Source: an uncultured Bacilli bacterium (lineage in GTDB: Bacteria; Bacillota_I; Bacilli_A; RF39; UBA660). From it: DNA of 36,150 nucleotides. Location of the stretch: NCBI GenBank assembly GCA_934098515.1, contig CAKOOK010000012.1, positions 1 to 36,150 of the forward strand, read 5' to 3'. Of the stretch, positions 16,188 to 24,540 are shown piece after piece. Position numbers and translations under genes: made by a program. Every line of letters begins with the position of its first letter. Position 1 is the first letter of the stretch. The notes beneath the pieces were generated by a model, which was not told the origin of the DNA, did no database searches, and saw only the letters and a program-made list of their open reading frames with translations.

Positions 16188-16193
16188 ATTATA
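16188..16193 (-). promoter_or_regulatory. -10 box upstream of yqeG
   Basis: A perfect TATAAT on the minus strand lies about 16 bases before the GTG start chosen for yqeG. Spacing is compatible with a short leader; no good -35 is visible. Confidence 0.45.
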
Positions 16194-16251
16194 TCAAAAT
16201 TTTCAAGTTTAATATACAGTGAAAAGTTATTCTGTACTTTTTTAGTTTTAA

Positions 16252-16289
16252 AATAAAAAAAATAGGGCTCTATCCTAAAATAGACCCCA
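16252..16289 (-). terminator. aspS terminator
   Basis: On the minus strand GGGGTCTAT-TTTAGG-ATAGAGCCC forms a nine-pair stem with one mismatch, followed by an interrupted T run. It lies about 70 bases after the aspS stop. Confidence 0.75.
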
Positions 16290-16356
16290 TACAAAAATGT
16301 ACTACCATTTTTTCCTTGCATAAATAATATATCATAAACATTAGACTATGTAAATA

Positions 16357-18102
16357 TTAATCTCTTACTTTAATATGTAGTTCTCTTAATTGTTTTTCTT
16401 CTAGTTCAATTGGTCCACCCATTAGTAAGTCAACACCAGATACGTTTGGTGGGAAAATTTGAACTTCTCTTAAGTTTTCTTCACCAGTTAGAAGCATTAT
16501 AATACGGTCAATACCAGGAGCCATACCTGCATGAGGAGGAGCACCAAATTGGAATGCTGTATATAATGATCTAAATTTATTTTTGATAACTTCTTCATCA
16601 TAACCAACAATATCGAAAGCTTTTTTCATAATTTCAATGTCATGATTACGAACAGCACCAGAACTCATTTCATAACCATTACATACGAAGTCATATTGAA
16701 TTGCAGTTATATTTAGCGGATCTTCATTATTTAATGCTTCAAGTCCACCTTTTGGCATACTAAATGGATTGTGTCCAAAATCAATTGCCCCAGTTTCTTC
16801 ATTTTCTTCATACATTGGAAAGTCATTTACGATGCAGAACTCAAACTTATCTTTGTTTATTAAATCTAATTCTTCACCTAAATAAGTTCTAAGAGCACCT
16901 GCTAGTTTAGGACACTTTTTAGGTTCATCTGCTAAAATAAATAAAGCATCTCCCTCTTTTAATTCATACTCATTTTTTAACTCATAGCGTATTTCATCAG
17001 TCATAAATTTATCTAATGATGATTTAAATGTACCATCTTCAGTTATTTTAATAGTTGCTAAACCACTAGCACCTTTACCTTTAATAAACTCCTCTACTTG
17101 TTTATACCAAGAATTTGATTTATCCATATTCTCAGTTTTAATCACTCTAATCATTTTACCATTAAATGGTGCAAAGTCCATTTCACTTAAAATATCAGTA
17201 GCATCTTTAATGATCAATGGGTTTCTTAAATCTGGCTTATCTGATCCATAATTTAACATAGCATCTTTATAAGCAATTCTTCTAAAAGGATATGGAGATA
17301 CTTCTTTATTACCAAATGTTTTAAATACATTATAGAATACTTTTTCCCCTACTGCATATACATCTTCTTCAGTAGCAAAACTCATTTCTAAGTCTAATTG
17401 GTAGAACTCTAATGTTCTATCTGCACGGCAATCTTCATCCCTAAAACATGGCGCTATTTGGAAGTATTTGTTAAAGCCACTAACCATAAGAAGTTGTTTA
17501 TAAATTTGTGGTGCTTGTGGAAGTGCATAGAACTTTCCTTTATAATTACGTGATGGAATAACAAAATCTCTTGCTCCTTCTGGACTACTTGTAGTAATAA
17601 TTGGAGTTGTAATTTCTGTAAAGCCCATCTCTTTCATAAGTGAACGAATATAATCAATTACTTTAGATCTAAATAATACAGTATTATGATGCTTTTCATT
17701 TCTTAAATCTAAATATCTATATTTTAGTCTTGTCTCCTCACTAGCATTTTCTGGGTGGTTGATTTCAAATGGCAAAGTAGCTGCACATTTACCTAAGATT
17801 TCAAATGATATAAGTTCAATTTCAATATCACCCGTCTTCATATTAGGATTAACCATTTCTTTAGTTCTTTTAACAATTTTACCAGATAATGTAATAGTAC
17901 TTTCCCTAGTTACCCCATTAAACATCTCCGGATTATTACATATAACTTGTACTGTACCAGTTTCATCTCTAATAAGCAAGAACATAAGATTAGCACCTAA
18001 ATTTCTTATTTGTTCTATCCAACCAGCAATACGAATCTCTTTACCTTCTAACTCGCTAGATAGTTCACCTATATATAGGTCTCTATAAATATTTCCTTTC
18101 AT
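16357..18102 (-). CDS. aspS: Aspartyl-tRNA synthetase
   Basis: This class II synthetase charges tRNA-Asp. An N-terminal OB-fold anticodon-binding domain (IRIAGWIEQIRNLG) precedes a catalytic core with motif 2 (FRDEDCRADRTLEFYQLDLE) and motif 3 (GMAPGIDRIIMLL). The bacterial-type insertion domain lies between them. At about 581 aa it has the length of the full bacterial form. I prefer the ATG at 18102 because GAAGGA is six bases upstream; the ATG at 18108 would touch that site. Expression is controlled by the T-box leader immediately upstream. Confidence 0.96.
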   Translation of the reverse strand: MKGNIYRDLYIGELSSELEGKEIRIAGWIEQIRNLGANLMFLLIRDETGTVQVICNNPEMFNGVTRESTITLSGKIVKRTKEMVNPNMKTGDIEIELISFEILGKCAATLPFEINHPENASEETRLKYRYLDLRNEKHHNTVLFRSKVIDYIRSLMKEMGFTEITTPIITTSSPEGARDFVIPSRNYKGKFYALPQAPQIYKQLLMVSGFNKYFQIAPCFRDEDCRADRTLEFYQLDLEMSFATEEDVYAVGEKVFYNVFKTFGNKEVSPYPFRRIAYKDAMLNYGSDKPDLRNPLIIKDATDILSEMDFAPFNGKMIRVIKTENMDKSNSWYKQVEEFIKGKGASGLATIKITEDGTFKSSLDKFMTDEIRYELKNEYELKEGDALFILADEPKKCPKLAGALRTYLGEELDLINKDKFEFCIVNDFPMYEENEETGAIDFGHNPFSMPKGGLEALNNEDPLNITAIQYDFVCNGYEMSSGAVRNHDIEIMKKAFDIVGYDEEVIKNKFRSLYTAFQFGAPPHAGMAPGIDRIIMLLTGEENLREVQIFPPNVSGVDLLMGGPIELEEKQLRELHIKVRD

Positions 18103-18121
18103 ATACATTCCTTCTTTCTAT

Positions 18122-18345
18122 AAAAAAACAGTGAACATCCTTACAAAGGACGAATCACTGTTAATCCGCGGTACCACCTTAATTACTTAATAGTCTCTCT
18201 TTAAGGATAACGGTCTATAGCCGGCTTAGTCTACTCAATTCTTTAAGCACTCATGGTGTCTAAAAGGTTAGCTCTATATTAACTTTCACCATCCGTTAAC
18301 TCTCTATAATATTACTAATCTTCCTTTTCCAATCAACGTTTATAC
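18122..18345 (-). promoter_or_regulatory. T-box riboswitch leader responding to tRNA-Asp
   Basis: The leader between the promoter and aspS contains, on the minus strand, the T-box core AAGGTGGTACCGCGG (18166-18180). After it comes a terminator hairpin (AACAGTGA...TCACTGTT, 18127-18162) followed by seven T. In the upstream Stem I region, a GAC triplet followed by A (18258-18260) sits in a plausible specifier loop, matching the Asp codon and the aspS gene downstream. Uncharged tRNA-Asp should pair with GAC and with the T-box to favour the antiterminator. The specifier position is my reading of the fold and not computed. Confidence 0.9.
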
Positions 18346-18350
18346 TTATA

Positions 18351-18379
18351 TTTATAATACTTTTTCAAAAGAAAATCAA
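18351..18379 (-). promoter_or_regulatory. Promoter of the aspS T-box leader
   Basis: On the minus strand TTGATT (18374-18379), a 17-bp spacer and TATAAA (18351-18356) lie just upstream of Stem I. The -35 is only about a dozen bases past the stop codon of the preceding surface-protein gene. Confidence 0.7.
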
Positions 18380-18391
18380 GTGTTTTTTAAG

Positions 18392-20317
18392 CTAAACTAC
18401 TTTGTAAGGGTCTTCTGATGTGCCATTACCAGTTACTTCAGTAGAAGATACCAAACTGACAGCCGGACGTAAATTATTATCCATGCTCACACGAAAGCGG
18501 ACCAAGCTACCCCAGTCAATCCCCCAAACATAAGCAATGCTCCCAGTGAAGTAGTTAGGAGATAAAGTATACCACCAACCGCCTCCAGTATTCTCTTGTA
18601 AATACGTAGAAAGATTATAATAACCAGTATAGTAACCAGCTGCTGCCCCAGAAAATGCTATTTCATCTGCTGTTAATAAGCCTATTTTATAAGTTAAGTT
18701 TCCATTTCCATTTGTAGTATCATCTACAGTAAATTTAGATAACTTACCACCATTATTATCATTTGGACATATTAAACTTGGATTTGCATAATATGATGCA
18801 TCGTCAATTCTATTATATGCACCATAATATGTTTTTTTAGTTCCGTAACCAAGTTTGCTACTTCTTGTACTCTTGTCATTGCACCATATTGTATCCGCTA
18901 ATTTATCTTCATATGGTGCCAAATTATTTATATACCACGTTTCTAGATTTGTAAGTAGAATGCTTTTATTAATATTAGCATGGGTACTTGCATAATCAGA
19001 TGCACCCGTTGTTCCATACATAAATCCAAGATAAGTATTGTCATCCTCGCTTAAATTAAATCTACTTGTATATGTTGTGTCAGAGTATCTTGCAAATGCA
19101 GCAGTTGTACTATTATTTGCTGACGAGCATGGATTAGCGCTGCCAGCTGTATTATCATTATGTAATATAAGTTTTACTGCCCCATCTCCAGTAACCCTTA
19201 CAATTCTCCAACATTTATTTGCGAACTGTACATAATTATTTTTTACTGCTCCTCTAAAATAGTAAGATGTGCCATAATCATCTACCGTGCTTGCTAATAA
19301 AGCTTCTGTTGTATTTCTCGTTGAACTTAAAATTTTATATTTATAACTACTTGATGTAGCACTTACTACATAATAGATTTGAACTAAATTAGTTGTAGTT
19401 TGCATTGTACCAGCTGTACTTGAACCATTATTAGACGCTGAATCACTTACTAAATATTTACCAACTAAACTGGAATATGAGTTAGCATACGTATCACTTG
19501 TCACTGCTGTTCCAGTTAGATTAAATTTAGAACCATTTGCTTCCCATCCAGTTCCATACGTAAAATAATATGCTTGTTGTGTTGAAGATAAACCATACCC
19601 AAATGTATCAGTTATATCATTTAAAACATGAGCACTTACTTCTTTACCAGGTGTTGTTAGTGGCGTTGTTAGTTCATTATTATCTCTTAATGATGCAAGT
19701 AGCGTTCCTTGTGGTGCTTCATTCCAACCTTTTGGTGGTGGAGTAACATCAGTACTTGCTTCTACTATAACTTTACCTTGATATTTTTTACTTGCTCCTT
19801 GCTCTTTAGTCATACTTTCGTCAAACCATAGTCTTAAGTCATATGTTTTAGATGAATTTGCGGATAAACCATCTATTAATAATTCATATGCTACTCCACC
19901 ACTCTGTGCTTCCATAGTTTTACCACTTGATAGTAGCAATGCACTTGTTGGTGTCCCTCCATTATTAACAATAACACCTTTAATTAGGTTTGATGGTATT
20001 TCACTTGTACTAAGTGTCTCCACTCCTATACTAAGTGTTAAATACTGATTACAATTATTAGTTACTTTAAATGTATAAGGTTCTCTTTCTAAACCCTCAC
20101 TGTCAGGTATAGGATAATCATTTGCTAAATTAATAGCATTATTAACCCCTTCAAATGTTACACTAAAACAATTAGTTGCTCCTAAATTATTAGTTCCACT
20201 TTGTCTTGCAAAATTTTGGAATATAGCAAAACTAACTCCAATTACCAATAAAACAATTATTAATAAAGAACTAAACACCTTAATTTTATTCTTATCACTC
20301 AATATTTTGTCTTTCAC
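18392..20317 (-). CDS. Large anchored surface protein with camelysin-like N-part and lectin-like, possibly hypervariable C-terminus
   Basis: The protein starts with a basic stretch and one membrane helix (about residues 14-34, VFSSLLIIVLLVIGVSFAIF), so the rest is probably outside the cell. Residues about 45-190 look like a beta-sandwich of the TasA/camelysin sort (TFKVTNN, YDLRLWFDES, YQGKVIVEAS). A Ser/Thr/Tyr/Asn-rich middle follows, with 'NKCWRIVRVTGDGAVKLIL'. The last ~70 residues (GGGWWYTLSPNYFTG ... LRPAVSL) resemble the C-type-lectin-like fold of DUF6273 or FGE-like adhesins. The 3' end is much richer in G+C and poorer in adenine than its surroundings. I choose GTG at 20317 (641 aa), with AAGGTG seven bases upstream. 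Domain names are by eye only; the function is likely adhesion or ligand binding. Confidence 0.7.
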   Translation of the reverse strand: MKDKILSDKNKIKVFSSLLIIVLLVIGVSFAIFQNFARQSGTNNLGATNCFSVTFEGVNNAINLANDYPIPDSEGLEREPYTFKVTNNCNQYLTLSIGVETLSTSEIPSNLIKGVIVNNGGTPTSALLLSSGKTMEAQSGGVAYELLIDGLSANSSKTYDLRLWFDESMTKEQGASKKYQGKVIVEASTDVTPPPKGWNEAPQGTLLASLRDNNELTTPLTTPGKEVSAHVLNDITDTFGYGLSSTQQAYYFTYGTGWEANGSKFNLTGTAVTSDTYANSYSSLVGKYLVSDSASNNGSSTAGTMQTTTNLVQIYYVVSATSSSYKYKILSSTRNTTEALLASTVDDYGTSYYFRGAVKNNYVQFANKCWRIVRVTGDGAVKLILHNDNTAGSANPCSSANNSTTAAFARYSDTTYTSRFNLSEDDNTYLGFMYGTTGASDYASTHANINKSILLTNLETWYINNLAPYEDKLADTIWCNDKSTRSSKLGYGTKKTYYGAYNRIDDASYYANPSLICPNDNNGGKLSKFTVDDTTNGNGNLTYKIGLLTADEIAFSGAAAGYYTGYYNLSTYLQENTGGGWWYTLSPNYFTGSIAYVWGIDWGSLVRFRVSMDNNLRPAVSLVSSTEVTGNGTSEDPYKVV

Positions 20318-20342
20318 TATAATCACCTTATATTCTATAAAA

Positions 20343-20372
20343 ATTATAAAACAAACATACTTTTTAAGTCAA
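20343..20372 (-). promoter_or_regulatory. Promoter of the surface-protein gene
   Basis: On the minus strand TTGACT (20367-20372), an 18-bp spacer and TATAAT (20343-20348) lie about 25 bases before the GTG start. The -35 begins one base past the stop of the upstream HD-kinase gene. Confidence 0.75.
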
Positions 20373-21692
20373 TTATTTTAAGTAATCTTTTATTTCACTT
20401 AACGCTCTACTGCGGTAACTATCAAGTATTTTATGAGTTACTTCAATTGATGTTTCTCTTTGAGAAGTATCTGTTGTATCAAAAACATATGCTTTGTTTT
20501 CAAATAATTTTATAGTATTGTCTAAGGAAATGTTATATTCATTTACATTATCTTCATTTAAGAAGTTTCTTTTTTCTAGGGATAAATTAGCATTGTAATC
20601 TCTTTTTAATGATGTTATAGCATCTGTTTTTAAAGCAATTACAACATCTATTTTCTCATTTACTAAAGGAACGTATGTATTTAAGTATTCTTCATGTTCT
20701 TCTTTCTCCATACCACCTTTAAGGTATAATCTATTTACCCAGATAATACGATCAAATAAAGATCTATCTATAAGTATTATATCGACATCCTTAGCTTGTT
20801 CTTCTTCTAAGTCTTTTAAAACATATTTAGGTATTTCAGTATTTATAATATTTTTGTATTCACCTTTTAATTTTGGATATATTTGTTCTTTATATCTTTT
20901 TGATGTAGTAAATTCTTCTAGAATTGCTGTTTTAAAGTTACCTTTTTTAAAAAAATCATATAGATTATTTATTAAAGTTGTTTTCCCAGTTCTAGGGGTC
21001 CCAGTAAATTCAATTGTGTATGGCTTAATATTAAATAATCTTTTGAGTTTTGATAGTTCCCATTTTTTAGCATCTAACTTTTTAACTTCAATATATTCCT
21101 GTTCTTTATTTTTAAATATTGTATTTTTTAAAAAATCGTTTTCTTTATTATTAAAGATTTCATCTATTAAAGATTTTAATCTTTTAAAATATTCTTTATC
21201 TTCGTTTTCATTTAAGATAAGACTTTGATATAGATTTTCAAAATACCATTTTTGTTCTTTAAAGCCTTGATTAAATGCTGAAAAGTCTTTATTTCCTAAT
21301 TTATTAAAGTATATTAACATATCTTCTAAGTTACTTATTTTATCCGCAATTATAATTGCTTTATGTCTTAAATCTAAGTTTTTAGCTTCAACTATAGTAA
21401 TAGATTTTCTTTCTTTCCAAGATAAAGTTTTATCTTCTTCGGTATCGCCTAAAATAAGCGATAAAATATCTTCATTAAAGTTATTTAAAATATCTTCTTT
21501 AGCCACTTCAGTATCTTCTAAAGTATCATGAAGAAAACCAGCCGCAATAACATTTTCATCAAATTCATATAGTTTTAAAATGCTTACAACATCAAACAGA
21601 TGGACTATCATTGGTTTATCCTTCTCAGTTTTTCTAACTTGTCCATTATGGGCTTTAACCGCAAATTCTCTTGCTTTATCTACTACATTCAT
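20373..21692 (-). CDS. Rel/MESH1-like HD hydrolase fused to a P-loop nucleoside/nucleotide kinase-like domain
   Basis: There are two domains in one 439-residue chain. Residues 1-160 match the HD hydrolase of RelA/SpoT and small alarmone hydrolases: AHNGQVRK (14-21), His31, HDTLEDT (55-61), and ADKISNL (116-122) supplying the Asp and Asn found in ppGpp hydrolases. Residues about 225-439 hold a P-loop (GTPRTGKTT, 231-239), a DRS motif (309-311) and an Arg-rich lid-like segment, resembling deoxynucleoside or thymidylate kinases. A charged linker joins them. GGTGAT precedes the ATG. It is followed by the surface-protein promoter. The substrate is unknown; alarmone or nucleotide turnover is inference from the domains. 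Confidence 0.7.
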   Translation of the reverse strand: MNVVDKAREFAVKAHNGQVRKTEKDKPMIVHLFDVVSILKLYEFDENVIAAGFLHDTLEDTEVAKEDILNNFNEDILSLILGDTEEDKTLSWKERKSITIVEAKNLDLRHKAIIIADKISNLEDMLIYFNKLGNKDFSAFNQGFKEQKWYFENLYQSLILNENEDKEYFKRLKSLIDEIFNNKENDFLKNTIFKNKEQEYIEVKKLDAKKWELSKLKRLFNIKPYTIEFTGTPRTGKTTLINNLYDFFKKGNFKTAILEEFTTSKRYKEQIYPKLKGEYKNIINTEIPKYVLKDLEEEQAKDVDIILIDRSLFDRIIWVNRLYLKGGMEKEEHEEYLNTYVPLVNEKIDVVIALKTDAITSLKRDYNANLSLEKRNFLNEDNVNEYNISLDNTIKLFENKAYVFDTTDTSQRETSIEVTHKILDSYRSRALSEIKDYLK

Positions 21693-21729
21693 TTTATCAC
21701 CAATCTTATTATATAAAATATTTAGTAAA

Positions 21730-21930
21730 TTAAAAAGACCTTAAAGGCCTTTTTATGAGTAAATCTTTTAGTAGGTATAGTCCTAGAAATAGGATAAGCG
21801 TTTCTAGATGAGTTAGACAATATATTAGATATTCTAAGATAGTTTTGTCTATGGTTAATAAGTTTAAATCCATTATCCAAAATACTAGTGAATAACTAGT
21901 AAGAATTACCCCTACAAATATTTTTATCAT
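21730..21930 (-). CDS. Small two-helix membrane protein, uncertain
   Basis: A 66-codon frame downstream of gapA encodes two hydrophobic helices (about residues 1-20 and 32-56) and a basic end (KRPLRSF). I recognise no family. The last codons and the stop lie inside the terminator hairpin at 21732-21754. No good ribosome binding site precedes the ATG, which lowers confidence. It is in the same direction as gapA and 19 bases after it, so it would be co-transcribed if real. Confidence 0.45.
   Translation of the reverse strand: MIKIFVGVILTSYSLVFWIMDLNLLTIDKTILEYLIYCLTHLETLILFLGLYLLKDLLIKRPLRSF
21732..21754 (-). terminator. Terminator of the kinase-gapA unit
   Basis: On the minus strand AAAAAGGCCT-TTA-AGGTCTTTTT pairs fully, counting one G-U pair, and runs into TTTTTAATTT. 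Confidence 0.7.
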
Positions 21931-21949
21931 ATTATATTATATGTTTATT

Positions 21950-22951
21950 TTACTTCTTTAGTAGTTTAATCATAGTTCTAAGCATTTGACAAGTGTAACC
22001 TAATTCGTTATCATACCAAGCAATTACTTTTACTAGATGCTTATTAGAGTCTAGTACTTTTGTTGCTGAGCCATCTACTAAAGAACCACATCTATTTCCA
22101 ATAACATCACTTGATACTACTGGATCATCTGTATATTTTAACACAACATTTGTATTAGATTTAAATGCATTGTTAATCATTTCTTTAGTAACTTCCATTT
22201 TTAAATTTAATGTTAAGTCAACACACGATCCATCTACAACTGGTACTCTAAATGCTAAACCATCTAGTTTACCATCTAAATTAGGTAGTACTTTACCTAC
22301 TGCAGATGCGGCTCCAGTAGAGGTTGGAATAATATTATTTACTGCTGCCCTACCTCTTCTACTACTAATACCTTTTTTGTGTGATCCATCTAAGATATTT
22401 TGATCGTTTGTTAAAGCATGGATTGTTGACATAAAGCCTGACTCAATACCAAAATAGTGGTCAATTACTCTTAAAACTGGTGTTAAACAATTTGTTGTGC
22501 ATGAAGCAGCAGAGATTATCTCTTCATCTCCCGTAAGTTCATTATCATTAACACCAAAGACAATAGTTTTCATATCTCCTTTACCTGGTGCTGATATTAC
22601 AACATGTTTTGCTCCTGCTTTAATATGCTTATAAGCATCTTCATACTTAGTAAAAGCTCCAGTACATTCTAAAACGCAATCAACATCTAATTCTTTCCAA
22701 GGACACTCTTCTGGATTATCAAACTGGTATGTTTTAATCACTTCATCTTCAAAAATAATACCTTCATCATTAAATGATACAGATGACTCCTCAAATCCTC
22801 CTTGAGCTGAATCATATTTAAGAAGATAAGCCATCTCTTCACTAGTACCTCTTCCATTAATTCCAACTACCTTATACTCTTTACTTCCTATAAGTTCCCT
22901 AAATGCTAAACGGCCAATACGACCAAATCCATTAATTACTATTCTCTTCAT
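21950..22951 (-). CDS. gapA: Glyceraldehyde-3-phosphate dehydrogenase
   Basis: This enzyme oxidises and phosphorylates glyceraldehyde 3-phosphate to 1,3-bisphosphoglycerate. NGFGRIGRLAF (7-17) forms the dinucleotide fold and SAASCTTNC contains the catalytic Cys151; His in 'STIHALTNDQNILD' completes the site. The 333-aa length is standard. The usual Asp after 'VxIN' at about position 33, which binds the adenosine ribose and favours NAD, is replaced: the sequence reads INGRGTSEEM, with Gly33 and Arg34. Loss of that Asp is seen in NADP-preferring GapB-type enzymes, so an NADP(H) preference is possible. AAAGGTAG precedes the ATG. It lies five bases after the nucleoside-kinase-like gene. Confidence 0.95.
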   Translation of the reverse strand: MKRIVINGFGRIGRLAFRELIGSKEYKVVGINGRGTSEEMAYLLKYDSAQGGFEESSVSFNDEGIIFEDEVIKTYQFDNPEECPWKELDVDCVLECTGAFTKYEDAYKHIKAGAKHVVISAPGKGDMKTIVFGVNDNELTGDEEIISAASCTTNCLTPVLRVIDHYFGIESGFMSTIHALTNDQNILDGSHKKGISSRRGRAAVNNIIPTSTGAASAVGKVLPNLDGKLDGLAFRVPVVDGSCVDLTLNLKMEVTKEMINNAFKSNTNVVLKYTDDPVVSSDVIGNRCGSLVDGSATKVLDSNKHLVKVIAWYDNELGYTCQMLRTMIKLLKK

Positions 22952-22956
22952 ATTAT

Positions 22957-24423
22957 CTACCTTTCTTCAAAATAACTACCACCAATAAACTCCCTTAATA
23001 CGTTAGTATCTGTTATATACTCACTTGGAATTGGGAAAAACATTTGTAATTCATTTATTAATCTTTTTGCTTCTCTATAAAATTTTGAGTCCATCGGAAC
23101 ACTATATAAAAGTGGTTCTACATATACACGTAAAACACCAAGTTCATATATGTATGCCGTATTAATAATCATATCTGCATCCTTAGTAAATGGAAAGATA
23201 TACTTTGTTTCCCCTGCTCTTACGCTTTCCCATGCTTCTAATGTTTTAGTAATATCATAACCTCTTGTTCGGTTATCCCTTACTATTCTTCTAATAAGTC
23301 TCATATCTACAGTTGACAAGTGATTATGTCTATCAATATTAAGTGGGATAAATGGACTTAAATAGATTTTCATCTTATCCTTACTATCAATATGGCTAGT
23401 AAGTGTCTCATTCAAACAGTGAAGACCTTCAATTAATAAGATATCATTTTCCTTCATCGTTATTTCTTTACCCTTATATTCCTTAGTTCCCGTTATAAAA
23501 TTAAACGTTGGAATGCTTACTGTTTCACCTTCAAGAAGTTTATTAATTTGTGTATTAAATAGTTCTAAATCAATAGCTTCTAAACATTCAAAATTGTACG
23601 TGCCATCAGGGTTTTTAGGATTATCTTTGCGTTCTACAAAATAATCATCTAAACTTAAATATATTGGATTAAGTCCTAGTGCAGATAAATATAATGATAA
23701 TTTTCTCGTAGTAGTAGTTTTACCACTAGATGATGGTCCTCCTAGAAGAATCAGTTTCTTGCCTTCTTTTTTTATTACCTCAGCAGCATCACTCAAAGTA
23801 CTATCCATTATAATATCATTCTTTTTGATAAACGATTTAATTTTACTCTTAGAAATTATATTATTTAAATCAGCTACATATTTTATATTTTGTTTATTCA
23901 TCCAAGAAGTATACTCAGCAAAACTTTTAATAATAAGATTTTGTGGCACATATTCTGGAATTACACCATCTTCTTCAACCGGAGTAGATAAAACTATCAT
24001 ATTATTTCCAAGATAAGTTATTCTATAATTTTTAAGTTCACCAGTAGTTTGAGGCATATCACTCATGAAGTAATTGTAGTACCCATTTAATTCATATAAA
24101 GTTACTGTTTTAGTATTTAAATTTTGGATATTACCTGCTTTTTCAGTTAAACCTTTTTTCATATAGTATGTATAAGCATCACTTTTAGTAACAACCTTTT
24201 TAGTTATTTTTAAATTTTTATTTATAAGTTCATTAATATATTCTTTTATTTTTTCAATATCTTCATCAGTTAAAATTCTTGGTGCGATTATCTTTGAATA
24301 AAGCCCTTTATCAATGCTATGCAGGTAGTTAATATCCTCATAACCCAAATGTCTTACCGCAACATATAAAAGAAATTTCATACCAGATTGATACTTTTTT
24401 TGTAATGCTCTATCTAGTAACAT
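22957..24423 (-). CDS. Uridine kinase-like nucleoside kinase with N-terminal ThrRS-like domain
   Basis: The C-terminal half is a phosphoribulokinase/uridine kinase domain: P-loop GGPSSSGKTTTTRK (about 228-241), 'YLSLDDYF' and 'LLIEGLHCLNE' with the Walker B Glu, and 'RLIRRIVRDNRTRG'. The N-terminal ~200 residues resemble the second additional domain found in threonyl- and alanyl-tRNA synthetases, an architecture known in Clostridia and Thermotogae proteins annotated as nucleoside kinase. A TGS domain, present in some relatives, is absent. I start at the ATG at 24423 (488 aa), with AGGAG eight bases upstream; GTG at 24432 overlaps that site. It is co-directional with gapA, five bases apart. 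Substrate uncertain. Confidence 0.82.
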   Translation of the reverse strand: MLLDRALQKKYQSGMKFLLYVAVRHLGYEDINYLHSIDKGLYSKIIAPRILTDEDIEKIKEYINELINKNLKITKKVVTKSDAYTYYMKKGLTEKAGNIQNLNTKTVTLYELNGYYNYFMSDMPQTTGELKNYRITYLGNNMIVLSTPVEEDGVIPEYVPQNLIIKSFAEYTSWMNKQNIKYVADLNNIISKSKIKSFIKKNDIIMDSTLSDAAEVIKKEGKKLILLGGPSSSGKTTTTRKLSLYLSALGLNPIYLSLDDYFVERKDNPKNPDGTYNFECLEAIDLELFNTQINKLLEGETVSIPTFNFITGTKEYKGKEITMKENDILLIEGLHCLNETLTSHIDSKDKMKIYLSPFIPLNIDRHNHLSTVDMRLIRRIVRDNRTRGYDITKTLEAWESVRAGETKYIFPFTKDADMIINTAYIYELGVLRVYVEPLLYSVPMDSKFYREAKRLINELQMFFPIPSEYITDTNVLREFIGGSYFEER

Positions 24424-24540
24424 TTTAATCACTCCTCGTTATTCTATAGTTAAGTATATCAAAATTTGTCTTAAAAAAAAACTCTTTTTAATGTATATTT
24501 TGCTTTTATTTTATTTAAAATAGTAATAGGTGAAAAAATA

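Noticed and set aside
16172..16321. N-terminal extension of YqeG
   Set aside because: The frame is open, but this stretch contains the aspS terminator and a -10 box, and the family does not have the extra 50 residues.
18392..20317. A diversity-generating retroelement within this window
   Set aside because: Only a candidate target end is seen. No reverse transcriptase and no second copy of the variable stretch occur in these 36 kb, so no complete element can be claimed.
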